A DNA stretch of 64,000 nucleotides from assembly GCA_034112345.1 (NCBI GenBank), contig JAWUVN010000009.1, positions 1 to 64,000 on the forward strand, written 5' to 3'. The position numbers were made by a program, and so were the translations under genes. A model generated the notes under the pieces. That model was not told the origin of the DNA. It saw only the letters and a list, made by a program, of their open reading frames with translations, and did not search any database. Each line of letters begins with the position of its first letter. Position 1 is the first letter of the stretch. Below, piece by piece: positions 34,922-44,582 of this stretch. The stretch is from Bermanella sp034112345. Lineage in GTDB: Bacteria; Pseudomonadota; Gammaproteobacteria; Pseudomonadales; Oceanobacteraceae.

Positions 34922-36067
34922 ATGACCCCCATTTATTTGGATTATGCAGCCACTACACCGGTGGACCCTCAAGTAGCTGAAAAAATGGCCGCCTGCTTAA
35001 CCATGGATGGAAACTTTGCAAACCCTGCTTCTCGGTCGCACCGCTTTGGCTGGATGGCAGAAGAAGCAGTAGAAACAGCAAGAAGGCAGGTGGCTGATAT
35101 TATTAATGCTGATGCCCGAGAAATCGTATGGACATCTGGTGCAACCGAAGCCAATAACCTGGCAATTAAAGGTGTGGCAGAGCAGCACAAAGAAAAAGGC
35201 AATCACATTATTACATCAGCTATTGAGCATAAAGCTGTGTTGGATTGCTGTACTTACCTTGAGCAAAACGGATTCGAAGTAACCTATTTAAATCCTCAAT
35301 CAGATGGGCGAGTGTCAGTTGATAGTATTAAAGCAGCTATCAAGCCAGAGACCATTCTGGTATCGGTTATGTATGTGAATAACGAGCTGGGCAGTGTGAA
35401 TCCAATATCAGATATCGCAAAGCTGTGTCAGGCGTCAGATGTTTTATTGCACGTAGACGCGGCTCAGGCGCTAGGAAAAATAGCGGTTGATGTTCAGCAG
35501 TTAGGTGTCGATTTATTATCCATGAGTGCTCATAAATTTTATGGCCCAAAAGGTATGGGTGCCTTGTATGTAAAGCGCAGTGTTAAAATTGCGGCGCAAA
35601 TACATGGTGGTGGTCACGAGCGTGGCATGCGTAGCGGTACACTGGCTACGCATCAAATTGTGGGTATGGGCGAAGCGTCTAAACTGGCAATGGAAAAAAT
35701 TCAACAAGAAGAAGCGCGTTTAAGCGCTCTTAAGCAGTTACTGTTAAATGGATTAAGTGCCTTAGATGGTGTTTCAATCAACGGTGATGCAGTCGGCGTA
35801 GCAAGCATTTTAAATGTAAGTTTTGCTGGAGTAGATGGCGAATCATTATTGCTGTCGCTTCCAACTTTGGCCGTGAGTTCAGGTAGTGCCTGTAATTCGG
35901 CAACCATGGCACCGTCTTATGTGCTTAAAACGATTGGTTTAGATGATGACTTAGCGCATGCATCCATTCGTTTTTCCTTAGGGCGTTACACCACACAAGA
36001 TGAAATTCAAATAGCTGTTGAGAACGTAACAACGGCTGTTCATAGACTCAGGGGAATGGCGGCTTAA
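34922..36067 (+). CDS. iscS: IscS/NifS-type (group I) cysteine desulfurase
   Basis: A 381-residue PLP enzyme that takes sulfur from cysteine. PLP lysine is Lys205 (SAHKFYGPKG) and the sulfur-carrying cysteine is Cys324 on the flexible loop SSGSACNSAT, typical of group I. It is about 20 residues shorter than E. coli IscS and ends at HRLRGMAA, lacking the C-terminal tail that helps bind IscU. No iscU, hscB, hscA or fdx follows; sufB does. It is thus an IscS-like enzyme built into a SUF operon that also has its own SufS. Confidence 0.9.
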   Translation: MTPIYLDYAATTPVDPQVAEKMAACLTMDGNFANPASRSHRFGWMAEEAVETARRQVADIINADAREIVWTSGATEANNLAIKGVAEQHKEKGNHIITSAIEHKAVLDCCTYLEQNGFEVTYLNPQSDGRVSVDSIKAAIKPETILVSVMYVNNELGSVNPISDIAKLCQASDVLLHVDAAQALGKIAVDVQQLGVDLLSMSAHKFYGPKGMGALYVKRSVKIAAQIHGGGHERGMRSGTLATHQIVGMGEASKLAMEKIQQEEARLSALKQLLLNGLSALDGVSINGDAVGVASILNVSFAGVDGESLLLSLPTLAVSSGSACNSATMAPSYVLKTIGLDDDLAHASIRFSLGRYTTQDEIQIAVENVTTAVHRLRGMAA

Positions 36068-36088
36068 CTCGCCGTTTCGGAGAATAGT

Positions 36089-37570
36089 ATGAGTGAAAAG
36101 ACAAACCAACAAATCGTTGAAGAATCTAACCAAGAGCTCAATGATTATATTAAAACCGAGTATGAAGCAGGTTTTGTTACCGATATTGAAGCCGATACTT
36201 TAGCGCCGGGTTTAAACGAAGATGTTGTTCGTTTTATCAGTGCTAAAAAAGGCGAGCCCGAGTGGTTGCTTGAATGGCGTTTAAAAGCTTTTCGAGCATG
36301 GACTGAAATGGAAGAGCCTACATGGGCTCATGTTCATTATGAACAGCCAAAGTTTCAAGATATTTCATATTACAGTGCACCAAAAAGTATGGAAGATGGA
36401 CCACAGTCTTTAGACGAGGTGGATCCTGAGTTATTAAAAACATACGAAAAATTAGGTATCCCATTGCATGAACAAGCGGTGCTGGCGGGTGTTCGTAATG
36501 TAGCTGTTGATGTGGTGTTTGATTCGGTTTCAGTTGCAACGACGTTTCGTGAAAAATTAAAAGAATCAGGCGTTATCTTTATGCCTATTTCAGAAGCTGT
36601 ACACGAATATCCAGAACTTATTAAAAAGTATATGGGTTCAGTTGTACCGCAGAAAGATAATTTTTATGCCGCGCTAAACTGTGCGGTATTCTCTGATGGC
36701 AGTTTTGTTTACATTCCAAAAGGGGTTCGCTGCCCAATGGAATTATCAACTTACTTCAGAATCAACGAGCAAAATACTGGTCAGTTTGAGCGTACCTTAA
36801 TCATTGCTGATGAAGGTTCACATGTTAGCTACCTAGAAGGCTGTACTGCACCGATGCGTGATGAAAATCAATTACATGCCGCAGTGGTTGAATTGATTGC
36901 ATTAGATAATGCTGAAATTAAATACAGCACGGTTCAGAATTGGTATCCGGGCGATGAAAACGGCAAGGGTGGCATTTATAATTTTGTAACCAAGCGTGCT
37001 GTTGCTCATACCAATGCAAAAGTTTCTTGGACTCAAGTAGAAACGGGTTCGGCTGTTACTTGGAAATACCCTAGCTGCATATTAAAAGGCGATAATTCTA
37101 TTGGTGAATTTTACTCAGTTGCATTAACCAATAATTATCAGCAAGCAGATACTGGAACAAAGATGATTCACATTGGTAAAAATACCAAATCAACAATCAT
37201 CTCTAAAGGTATCAGTGCAGGAAAAAGCCAAAATGCTTATCGAGGCTTGGTTCGAATGAATCCAAGCGCAGCTGGTGCTCGTAACTTCACACAATGTGAC
37301 TCGTTATTAATTGGTGACAAGTGTGGCGCACATACTTTCCCTTATATTGAAAGTAAGCACCCAAGTGCAGTGATCGAACATGAAGCCACAACGTCTACTG
37401 TAAGTGATGATCAAATGTTCTTGTGTCAGCAACGCGGTATAAACCCTGAAAAAGCCGTGTCCATGATTGTGAATGGTTTCTGTAAGGAAGTATTTAAAGA
37501 GCTACCAATGGAGTTTGCAGTTGAAGCAAGTAAGCTGTTGGAAGTAAGCCTAGAAGGTTCTGTTGGGTAA
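36089..37570 (+). CDS. sufB: SufB, scaffold subunit of the SufBC2D complex
   Basis: A 493-residue SufB, the subunit that receives sulfur and builds [4Fe-4S] clusters. Family text includes IPKGVRCPMELSTYFRINE (about 210-228), LEGCTAPMRDENQLHAAVVEL (read as two parts), and near the end FPYIESKHPSAVIEHEATTS. The conserved cysteine region CDSLLIGDKCGAHT is present around 408-421. It follows iscS by 21 bases. A 111-base gap to sufC holds no recognised element. Confidence 0.96.
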   Translation: MSEKTNQQIVEESNQELNDYIKTEYEAGFVTDIEADTLAPGLNEDVVRFISAKKGEPEWLLEWRLKAFRAWTEMEEPTWAHVHYEQPKFQDISYYSAPKSMEDGPQSLDEVDPELLKTYEKLGIPLHEQAVLAGVRNVAVDVVFDSVSVATTFREKLKESGVIFMPISEAVHEYPELIKKYMGSVVPQKDNFYAALNCAVFSDGSFVYIPKGVRCPMELSTYFRINEQNTGQFERTLIIADEGSHVSYLEGCTAPMRDENQLHAAVVELIALDNAEIKYSTVQNWYPGDENGKGGIYNFVTKRAVAHTNAKVSWTQVETGSAVTWKYPSCILKGDNSIGEFYSVALTNNYQQADTGTKMIHIGKNTKSTIISKGISAGKSQNAYRGLVRMNPSAAGARNFTQCDSLLIGDKCGAHTFPYIESKHPSAVIEHEATTSTVSDDQMFLCQQRGINPEKAVSMIVNGFCKEVFKELPMEFAVEASKLLEVSLEGSVG

Positions 37571-37681
37571 TACTCAAGACAGAATGTGGGTTAGAGAATT
37601 TAATGCAGGCCCTAATAACCTGCATAACAGAATTTAAATTGTAAGAGCGAACATTGTTCGCTAAAAAATGGTTGAAACATC

Positions 37682-38431
37682 ATGCTAAGCATTAAGAATT
37701 TACAAGCAAAAGTTGAAGAAAAAGATATATTAAAAGGTTTAAGTTTAGATATTAAGCCTGGTGAAATTCACGCCATCATGGGCCCAAATGGCGCAGGAAA
37801 AAGTACTTTGGGTAACGTACTTTCTGGTCGTGAAGGCTATGAAGTAACGGGTGGTACGGTTTCTTTTGACGGTAAAAATATATTAGAAATGAATGCTGAA
37901 GAGCGTGCTCGTGAAGGTCTGTTTTTGGCGTTTCAGTATCCAGTAGAAATCCCTGGTGTGAGCAACTTAGAATTTTTAAAGGCGTCTGTTGATGCAATTC
38001 GTGAGCACCGTGGCGAAGAAGCCATGAGCAGTGTTGAGTTTCTAAAATTAGCCCGTGAAAAGTGTAAGCTTGTTAATTTGGATCAAAGTTTCTTAAAGCG
38101 TGGCGTTAACGAAGGCTTTAGTTGTGGCGAGAAAAAGCGTAACGAAATTATGCAAATGATGTTGTTAGAGCCAAAGCTATGCATTCTAGATGAAACCGAT
38201 TCAGGTTTAGATATTGATGCGTTACAAGTGGTTGCTGAAGGTGTGAACTCTCAGCGTGACCCAAATCGCTCGTTTATTATTGTTACTCACTATCAGCGTT
38301 TACTTGACTACATTGTTCCTGATTTCGTACATGTTTTAGCGGATGGGAAAATCGTTAAGTCAGGAGGCAAAGAATTAGCGCTAGAGCTAGAAGAAAAAGG
38401 CTATAGCTGGATCGAAGGTGAGGAAGCGTAA
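37682..38431 (+). CDS. sufC: SufC, ATPase of the SufBC2D complex
   Basis: A 249-residue ABC-type ATPase without membrane partners. Walker A is GPNGAGKST near residue 35. The SufC-type signature reads FSCGEKKRNEIMQM in place of the usual LSGG form, and Walker B is LCILDETDSGLDID. ATP binding drives rearrangement of SufB-SufD for cluster assembly. The sufD ATG follows its stop by 2 bases. Confidence 0.96.
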   Translation: MLSIKNLQAKVEEKDILKGLSLDIKPGEIHAIMGPNGAGKSTLGNVLSGREGYEVTGGTVSFDGKNILEMNAEERAREGLFLAFQYPVEIPGVSNLEFLKASVDAIREHRGEEAMSSVEFLKLAREKCKLVNLDQSFLKRGVNEGFSCGEKKRNEIMQMMLLEPKLCILDETDSGLDIDALQVVAEGVNSQRDPNRSFIIVTHYQRLLDYIVPDFVHVLADGKIVKSGGKELALELEEKGYSWIEGEEA

Positions 38432-38433
38432 TC

Positions 38434-39774
38434 ATGGCAGCTGTCGACTTTAATCAGCAAGCTGTGGCATTTGCTTCAGGTGCGAATAATAATGATTTAT
38501 TTAAGTCATTAAATGAGCAAGGTTTAAATAAATTTAAAGCCTTGCCGTTTCCAACACGTAAAACAGAAGATTGGAAATACACCAGTTTGTTTGCGTTAAC
38601 TAAAAATGATTACAATCAATCTATCCAGAGCTCTGACCTTTCTGGGTTAGAATCTTTATATGAAATAGCAGGTCTTAATGCGAATCGCCTAGTGTTTGTA
38701 AACGGCGTGTTCAAGGCAGAAGCATCCAGTATTGAATTTCAAGCTGGTGTAGTGATTAGTTCGTTTTTGACTGCGGATTCAAACATTAAATCTGATATTT
38801 CAAATCAAGTGGGTAAATTAGCCGAATCCGATCGTAACTTATTTACAGCGCTTAATAACGCGCAAGTAAACGACGGTGTATTCATTAAAGTTGATAAAAA
38901 TGTACAGGTTGATAAGCCGATTCATATTGTCAATGTTACTACTGCGCAAGCAAAGACAGCTACTGCGTTTGCCCGTTGTTATATTGAGCTTGCTCAGCAT
39001 GCAAATGCCACTGTGATTGAGCAGTTTGTCTCTTCGAATGAAGAACAAAACGTATTGTTAAACCAAACAACCGAAGCAGTTATCGGTGATGGTGCTAAAT
39101 TGAATCATTACCGATTAAACAGCGAGCATGAATCTAGCCTGCACTTTGGCGGCGTGTATGTGAATCTTAATCGTGACAGTCAATTTGAAAGCTACCAAGT
39201 GCTTTTGGGTGGACAAATTAAGCGCTTAGATATATTGGTCAATCATAATGTGGGCGGCAGGCATTGTGAAATGAAAGGCGTGTACTTACCTAAGCATGAT
39301 CAACACGTGGATATTCACAGCTACATTGAACATAAAGCACCTAACTGTACAACCAGTGAAGTGTATCGCGGCATTATGGCCGATCAGTCTAAGGCTGTGT
39401 TTAATGGTCGTATTCATATACATCCAGATGCTCAGAAAACGTTTGCTGAACTTAGCAATAAAAATCTATTGCTAAGTGATAAGGCAACCATTAATACCAA
39501 GCCTGAATTAGAAATTTACGCAGATGATGTTCGTTGCGCTCATGGTGCAACCGTTGCACAACTTGATGAAAAAGCTAAATTTTACCTGCGCAGTCGAGGT
39601 ATCAGTGCCAAGCAAGCAGATATTATGTTGAGCTTTGGTTTTATTAACGAACTTTTAGACAGCATTCCATTAGATGCGTTACGCATAAAAATGCGTCCAT
39701 TAATGGCCGAGCAGTTTACAAGTAATAAAGAGCTTACTAAGCATCTGTTACATGAAGATGAGGCAGGCCTTTAA
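38434..39774 (+). CDS. sufD: SufD, structural subunit of the SufBC2D complex
   Basis: A 446-residue SufB/SufD-family protein. The N-terminal part has PTRKTEDWKYTSL (about 41-53), typical of SufD, and the C-terminal beta-helix core includes HHQ-type and SRGIS motifs, for example FYLRSRGISAKQADIMLSFGF near 389-409. SufD pairs with SufB and helps iron entry. It overlaps the next gene by one base (TAATG). Confidence 0.95.
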   Translation: MAAVDFNQQAVAFASGANNNDLFKSLNEQGLNKFKALPFPTRKTEDWKYTSLFALTKNDYNQSIQSSDLSGLESLYEIAGLNANRLVFVNGVFKAEASSIEFQAGVVISSFLTADSNIKSDISNQVGKLAESDRNLFTALNNAQVNDGVFIKVDKNVQVDKPIHIVNVTTAQAKTATAFARCYIELAQHANATVIEQFVSSNEEQNVLLNQTTEAVIGDGAKLNHYRLNSEHESSLHFGGVYVNLNRDSQFESYQVLLGGQIKRLDILVNHNVGGRHCEMKGVYLPKHDQHVDIHSYIEHKAPNCTTSEVYRGIMADQSKAVFNGRIHIHPDAQKTFAELSNKNLLLSDKATINTKPELEIYADDVRCAHGATVAQLDEKAKFYLRSRGISAKQADIMLSFGFINELLDSIPLDALRIKMRPLMAEQFTSNKELTKHLLHEDEAGL

Positions 39775-40994
39775 TGACATTTGATGTTAATGCAGTTCGA
39801 GCAGACTTTCCTATTTTAGATCAGATGGTGAATGACAAGCCTTTGGTCTATTTAGATAATGGAGCAACGACTCAAAAGCCAAGTGTTGTAATTGAAGCGC
39901 TAGAACATTATTACAAGGTAGATAATTCTAATGTGCACCGTGGTGCGCACACGTTAAGTGATCGCGCTACTATCGCTTTTGAACACGCACGTAAAACGGT
40001 GCAAACGTTTTTAAATGCAGAATTGCCAGAGGAAATTATCTGGACCCGTGGTACAACCGAAAGTATTAACATTGTTGCCCAGTCTTATGGCTCTAAGTTT
40101 ATTAAAGCAGGCGACGTGATCTTAGTGTCGGGTATGGAGCATCATGCGAATATTGTACCTTGGCAAATGCTATGTGAACGCACGGGCGCCATATTAAAAG
40201 CCATTCCAGTATTGGATACTGGCGAATTGGATATGATCGCATTTGATGAATTGATTCAAGATAATGTGAAATTCGTTAGTTTGGTTCATGTGAGTAATGC
40301 ATTAGGAACCATTAACCCAGTTGAAGCTGTGATAAAAAAAGCACACGAAGTGGGTGCTAAGGTTTTAATTGATGGTGCACAATCAGTGGCTCACTTTGCA
40401 ATTGATGTACAAGCATTGAATGCCGACTTTTATGTTTTCTCTGGGCATAAAGTATTTGGTCCGACAGGTATTGGTTGCCTGTACGGTAAAAAAGAGTTGA
40501 TGGATGCTATGCCGCCAGTTCAAGGTGGTGGAGAAATGATTGAAAAAGTTAGCTTCTCAGGCACAACTTATCAAGGCTTACCCTTTAAGTTTGAAGCGGG
40601 TACCCCCAATATAGCAGGGGCTATTGCACTGGATGCGGCATTAAATTATTTGATGAATTTAGATCGTGACGCCATGGCTGCATACGAAGATCAACTGCTT
40701 CAGTATGCTCATGAAAAAGCAGCCCAATGTGAAGGTATGAGGGTGGTGGGTACGGCAAAAGAAAAAGCTGGGGTATTAAGCTTTTTGATTGAAGGAACAC
40801 ATCCAGCTGATGTGGGTATGTTATTAGATCAGCAAGGGGTGGCCGTTCGCACAGGGCATCATTGTGCGATGCCAATTATGGATCAATTCTGTATTCCGGG
40901 AACGGCGAGAGCATCTTTCTCGATTTATAATACAAAAGACGATGTTGATGCATTATTCACTGCATTAGAAAAGGTTAAGATGTTTTTACTTTGA
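39774..40994 (+). CDS. sufS: SufS, group II cysteine desulfurase
   Basis: A 406-residue PLP enzyme supplying sulfur to SufBCD through SufE. PLP lysine is Lys226 in FSGHKVFGPTGIG and the active cysteine is Cys364 in RTGHHCAMP, both at E. coli SufS numbering. Group II enzymes need SufE or SufU for good activity; a sufE-type gene lies about 4.7 kb downstream. It is the second cysteine desulfurase in this operon, after the group I enzyme at 34922. Confidence 0.95.
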   Translation: MTFDVNAVRADFPILDQMVNDKPLVYLDNGATTQKPSVVIEALEHYYKVDNSNVHRGAHTLSDRATIAFEHARKTVQTFLNAELPEEIIWTRGTTESINIVAQSYGSKFIKAGDVILVSGMEHHANIVPWQMLCERTGAILKAIPVLDTGELDMIAFDELIQDNVKFVSLVHVSNALGTINPVEAVIKKAHEVGAKVLIDGAQSVAHFAIDVQALNADFYVFSGHKVFGPTGIGCLYGKKELMDAMPPVQGGGEMIEKVSFSGTTYQGLPFKFEAGTPNIAGAIALDAALNYLMNLDRDAMAAYEDQLLQYAHEKAAQCEGMRVVGTAKEKAGVLSFLIEGTHPADVGMLLDQQGVAVRTGHHCAMPIMDQFCIPGTARASFSIYNTKDDVDALFTALEKVKMFLL

Positions 40995-41018
40995 ATAGTA
41001 AAAACGTAGGAGAACATT

Positions 41019-41378
41019 ATGAATGAAGTGAGTACGTTTTCCCCTGATGATATTTCTGTATCAATGACAGAAAAAGCCATTGGTTATGCGCGCAAACAAC
41101 TGGCCTCTGACAGTAATGCAAAAGGCATTGTATTAGGCGTTAAAAAAAGCGGTTGTTCAGGTTTTAAATATGATCTGCAGCTTATGCGTGAAGTAGTAGG
41201 AAATGAAAAACTGTTTAAGGTAGCCGAAGACGTGACATTATATGTCACCACTGAAGCCTTGCCTTATGTGAATGGCACCGAAATCGATTACTCAACGCAG
41301 GGATTAAATAGCACAATGGTATTTAATAATCCCAACGCGAAAGATGAGTGTGGTTGTGGCGAGTCATTCAACGTTTAG
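41019..41378 (+). CDS. sufA: A-type Fe-S carrier (SufA/IscA family)
   Basis: A 119-residue A-type carrier that takes clusters from the scaffold to target proteins. The three conserved cysteines are Cys46 (KKSGCSGFKY), Cys111 and Cys113 (DECGCGESF). It lies 24 bases after sufS with AGGAG upstream. SufA and IscA cannot be firmly separated by sequence; the name follows the operon. Confidence 0.9.
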   Translation: MNEVSTFSPDDISVSMTEKAIGYARKQLASDSNAKGIVLGVKKSGCSGFKYDLQLMREVVGNEKLFKVAEDVTLYVTTEALPYVNGTEIDYSTQGLNSTMVFNNPNAKDECGCGESFNV

Positions 41379-41412
41379 TTAACTTTATTTTATAGATTAA
41401 GAATTCCGAATT

Positions 41413-41946
41413 ATGGAAAGAAGAATGGTTGTGGCGGAACAAGATGTTCCCGCCCGTTTGGTTCCAGTTGGCACCAAAATCACGATCCCCGCAGGCAGCT
41501 TTGTTACCTTGACTCAAGCGCTTGGAGGAAACTACACCGTTGTTCACAACGGCAATATGGCTCGTGTGGATGGTACTGACGCAGGAGCGTTAGGTTTACA
41601 AGCTGAAACCTTAGAATTTCCAGAAGCCGATGGCGACACGATTCGTGAAGAAGATATATGGATGGCACTTAGAACCATATATGACCCCGAAATCCCTGTT
41701 AATCTTGTGGATTTAGGTTTGATTTATAGTGTCAAAATTAATAAAGCTGAGCAGTCAGTGGTGGTTGATATGACCTTGACCGCGCCAGCCTGTGGTATGG
41801 GGCCAGTACTGGTTAGTGATGTTAAATATCGCACAGCCATGGTACCAAATGTTAAAGATGTAAAAGTGGAGCTAGTATTTGATCCACCTTGGTCTAGAGA
41901 CATGATGAGTGAAGAAGCACAGCTTGAAACAGGCATGTTTTTTTAG
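41413..41946 (+). CDS. sufT: SufT, DUF59/MIP18-family Fe-S maturation factor
   Basis: A 177-residue protein with a C-terminal DUF59 domain (about 80-175: TIYDPEIPVNLVDLGLIY and the conserved cysteine in LTAPACGMGP). An N-terminal extension (about 1-75) is typical of SufT. In Gram-positive bacteria SufT helps mature Fe-S proteins under demand; a like role is inferred here. Last gene of the operon, 34 bases after sufA. Confidence 0.9.
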   Translation: MERRMVVAEQDVPARLVPVGTKITIPAGSFVTLTQALGGNYTVVHNGNMARVDGTDAGALGLQAETLEFPEADGDTIREEDIWMALRTIYDPEIPVNLVDLGLIYSVKINKAEQSVVVDMTLTAPACGMGPVLVSDVKYRTAMVPNVKDVKVELVFDPPWSRDMMSEEAQLETGMFF

Positions 41947-42276
41947 TTTTACCGCAGTAAGGTCGGTGTGCAGCCCTGTGTACTAAGTTAATTTTACGCA
42001 TTTTTACTTCCTTTCAATTATCCCTGTGAATACATAAGTATGCATAGGGTTAATTCCGTTCTAAAACTATCCATTCAGAACATTTTTAATACAAATTAGT
42101 ACAAAAATGTTCTATAAGGTACTTTTCATTATCGTCAGTTTAAGCCATAGTTTGGCCTCACTATTTTCAATATAAAAATAAATAACAGATATAGTGAGCC
42201 GGCTTTTATAAGCTGTCTTTCTGGTCGCCATTTACAAAGTGAGTGGGCCACACTATTACCTGTTGTTCTTATTCAT
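41947..42276. other. Intergenic region between sufT and fadD
   Basis: About 340 bases without an open frame of note. It holds one strong inverted repeat (listed separately) and presumably the fadD promoter. I see no clear terminator after sufT and no small gene. Confidence 0.6.
42077..42113. promoter_or_regulatory. Long inverted repeat upstream of fadD
   Basis: Perfect 11-base arms AGAACATTTTT and AAAAATGTTCT are separated by 15 AT-rich bases. It lies about 175 bases before fadD. It may be an operator for a dimeric regulator or a cruciform; the spacing is not that of the FadR or PsrA sites I know. Confidence 0.55.
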
Positions 42277-42288
42277 TTGGAGGACAAT

Positions 42289-44022
42289 ATGGAAGCATCA
42301 TTTTGGGACGGTAAGCGTGCCCCTGGTATCGCAGATACGATTGACGTAACTGAATACGATTCGGTAGTTGAAGTAATTGAGCAAGCATTTAAAAAATATG
42401 CGGATCGACCAGCTTTTACCAGTATTGGTCTAACCATGACCTACAAGCAAATTGATGAGTACAGCGCTGCTTTTGCAAGCTACCTTCAAAACCATACGAA
42501 TTTAAAGCCTGGCGATACCATTGCCATTCAAATGCCTAATACGCTTCAGTACCCAATTGCCATGTATGCGGCGTTGCGTTGTGGTTTTCGTGTTACCAAT
42601 GTGAATCCTCTTTATACTGAGCGTGAAATGGAGCATCAGTTTAACGACTCGGGTGCTAAAGCCTTGGTATGTATGGAAATGTTTGCACGTTCAGTGCAGA
42701 ACGTTGTTGGTAACACTGGAATTGAAACTGTAATAGTAACAAGCTTGGCGGATATGCTGCCAACGGTTAAGCGTACATTAATTAACTTTGCCGTTAAGCA
42801 TGTGAAAAAAATGGTACCAGCTTATTCTTTACCAAATGCGATTTCTTTTCGTAAGGCGCTTAAACTAGGCGCTGGTAAAGGGTTTGCAGCGAACCATATT
42901 CGTGGGCCTCACGATACTATTATCCTTCAGTATACCGGTGGTACAACGGGTGTGGCTAAAGGTGCTGAGCTAACAAACCGAAATATTGTTGCCAATATGC
43001 TGCAATCAAAAAATGCGTTGGGCCAAGTTGATGAAAATGGGTTGCCGCTTAAAGGTGAAGGGCAGGCGATTGTTGTGGCACCGTTGCCGCTTTATCATAT
43101 CTATGCATTCACAGTGCATTTGATGGCATTATTTGAGCAAGGGGATCACAGCGTATTAATTGCTAATCCGCGTGATACTGAAACCTTTATTAAATTCATT
43201 AAGCCTTTTAAATTAAATGCATTCGTTGGCTTGAATACTTTGTTTGTATCATTAATGGCTAGTCCTAGGTTTCGTGAAGTAGATTTTAGCGATCTTAAGA
43301 TAACCATCTCTGGTGGTACGGCATTAATGGAAGACACGGCGAAACGTTGGGAAGAATTTACAGGGGTTGGTATTTCTGAAGCGTACGGTTTAACAGAATG
43401 CTCCCCTGCAGTAACCATGAATCCCGGTGGTGGCTTAGAGCGTATGGGCTCTATCGGTCAAGCGGTATCAGGTACAGCATTGAAGTGCATTGATGATCAA
43501 GGTAACGAAGTTGCTTTAGGTGAGCGCGGAGAGCTTTGCGTACAGGGGCCTCAAGTAATGAAAGGTTATTGGAACCGTCCTGATGCAAGTCAGCATGCAT
43601 TTACAGAAGATGGTAAATGGTTTCGTACAGGTGATGTTGCAACAATTGATGAAGATGGATTTGTTAAAATTGTAGATCGCATTAAAGATATGATTATCGT
43701 ATCTGGATTTAATGTATTTCCAAATGAAATTGAAGGTGTGGTTGCTGAACACCCTCAAGTTGAGAACTGTGCGGTTATTGGTGTGCCAGATGCTAAGTCT
43801 GGTGAAGCAGTGAAATTGTTTATTGTTGCATCAGACCCAAGCCTAACAGCTGAAACTATCAAGGCGTATTGCAAAGAAAACTTAACGGGTTACAAGATGC
43901 CTCGCCATATTGAATTCCGTGATGAATTACCAATGACACCGGTTGGTAAAATACTGCGTCGTGAATTGAAGGATGAAGAAGAAGCCAAGCGTGAAGCTCA
44001 AGCATCTGATAAAGTTGCTTAA
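42289..44022 (+). CDS. fadD: Long-chain fatty acid-CoA ligase
   Basis: Activates long-chain fatty acids to acyl-CoA with ATP, feeding beta-oxidation. The 577 residues (from ATG 42289, GGAGGACAAT before it) fit FadD. Motifs: P-loop YTGGTTGVAKGAELT near 213-227, SEAYGLTECSP around 365-375, and the A8 region WFRTGDVATIDEDGFVKIVDRIKDMI with the C-terminal lysine GKILRRELKDEE. Pseudomonas and its relatives often carry two fadD genes in tandem; only one is here. A strong terminator follows. Confidence 0.93.
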   Translation: MEASFWDGKRAPGIADTIDVTEYDSVVEVIEQAFKKYADRPAFTSIGLTMTYKQIDEYSAAFASYLQNHTNLKPGDTIAIQMPNTLQYPIAMYAALRCGFRVTNVNPLYTEREMEHQFNDSGAKALVCMEMFARSVQNVVGNTGIETVIVTSLADMLPTVKRTLINFAVKHVKKMVPAYSLPNAISFRKALKLGAGKGFAANHIRGPHDTIILQYTGGTTGVAKGAELTNRNIVANMLQSKNALGQVDENGLPLKGEGQAIVVAPLPLYHIYAFTVHLMALFEQGDHSVLIANPRDTETFIKFIKPFKLNAFVGLNTLFVSLMASPRFREVDFSDLKITISGGTALMEDTAKRWEEFTGVGISEAYGLTECSPAVTMNPGGGLERMGSIGQAVSGTALKCIDDQGNEVALGERGELCVQGPQVMKGYWNRPDASQHAFTEDGKWFRTGDVATIDEDGFVKIVDRIKDMIIVSGFNVFPNEIEGVVAEHPQVENCAVIGVPDAKSGEAVKLFIVASDPSLTAETIKAYCKENLTGYKMPRHIEFRDELPMTPVGKILRRELKDEEEAKREAQASDKVA

Positions 44023-44056
44023 TATTTAAAGCATAAATTTAGATTTTGGTTTTGTG

Positions 44057-44094
44057 AAAAACCCCTGATTCAGAAATGAATCAGGGGTTTTTTT
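44057..44094 (+). terminator. Terminator of fadD
   Basis: Perfect stem AAAAACCCCTGATTC / GAATCAGGGGTTTTT with a short loop and T-run, 35 bases after the stop. One of the strongest hairpins in the window. Confidence 0.95.
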
Positions 44095-44582
44095 GTGTTT
44101 AATGATGTCGCCAGCTTAAATTAATCTAGGCATGCAGATATTGAAATGGTTAGGTTAGAGTCATCTGTTATTTCGGGCTAGGTGATCTGTTCTGAAAAAT
44201 TTCTGTGCTTAAGTTATGAGTGTAATAAAGCCCTAGCCCCTTGTTGGCGGTTTTTTGTCGTTATGAATAATAATGTTTATTTCAATGAATTATTTTATAG
44301 CTCAATATATGGTGGATTGAGTTCCAACCAGGGAGTCAATTACCTTCTTAAGTCATATTGATTGCGTAAGTGTAATAGAAACGTTAGGGCTCTTAAGTGT
44401 GAGCTCGACTGATTCTGTGCAGGTTGCCTAGTATGTGCCTTTAGCAAAAGTAAATATTACTATTGAGCAAGCGTCCTGTCTTTAGTGTAGCGTTCAAGTT
44501 CAATTTGGTAATTGAGGTTGGCCGTTTCTTACCTTTCTTACTTTTTCAATTGTATTCATAGTAAAAGAAAAAGTAGCTTCTT
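44095..44582. other. Intergenic region before the DUF2804 gene
   Basis: About 490 bases with no supported gene. It is AT-rich with scattered TTAAGT words. A weak GCC...GGC stem before TTTTTT near 44230-44262 might be a terminator, but pairing is poor. No tRNA-like or known RNA fold is apparent by eye. Confidence 0.5.

Noticed and set aside
44230..44262. Terminator in the gap before the DUF2804 gene
   Set aside because: Short, poorly paired stem before TTTTTT; not strong enough to list as a terminator.
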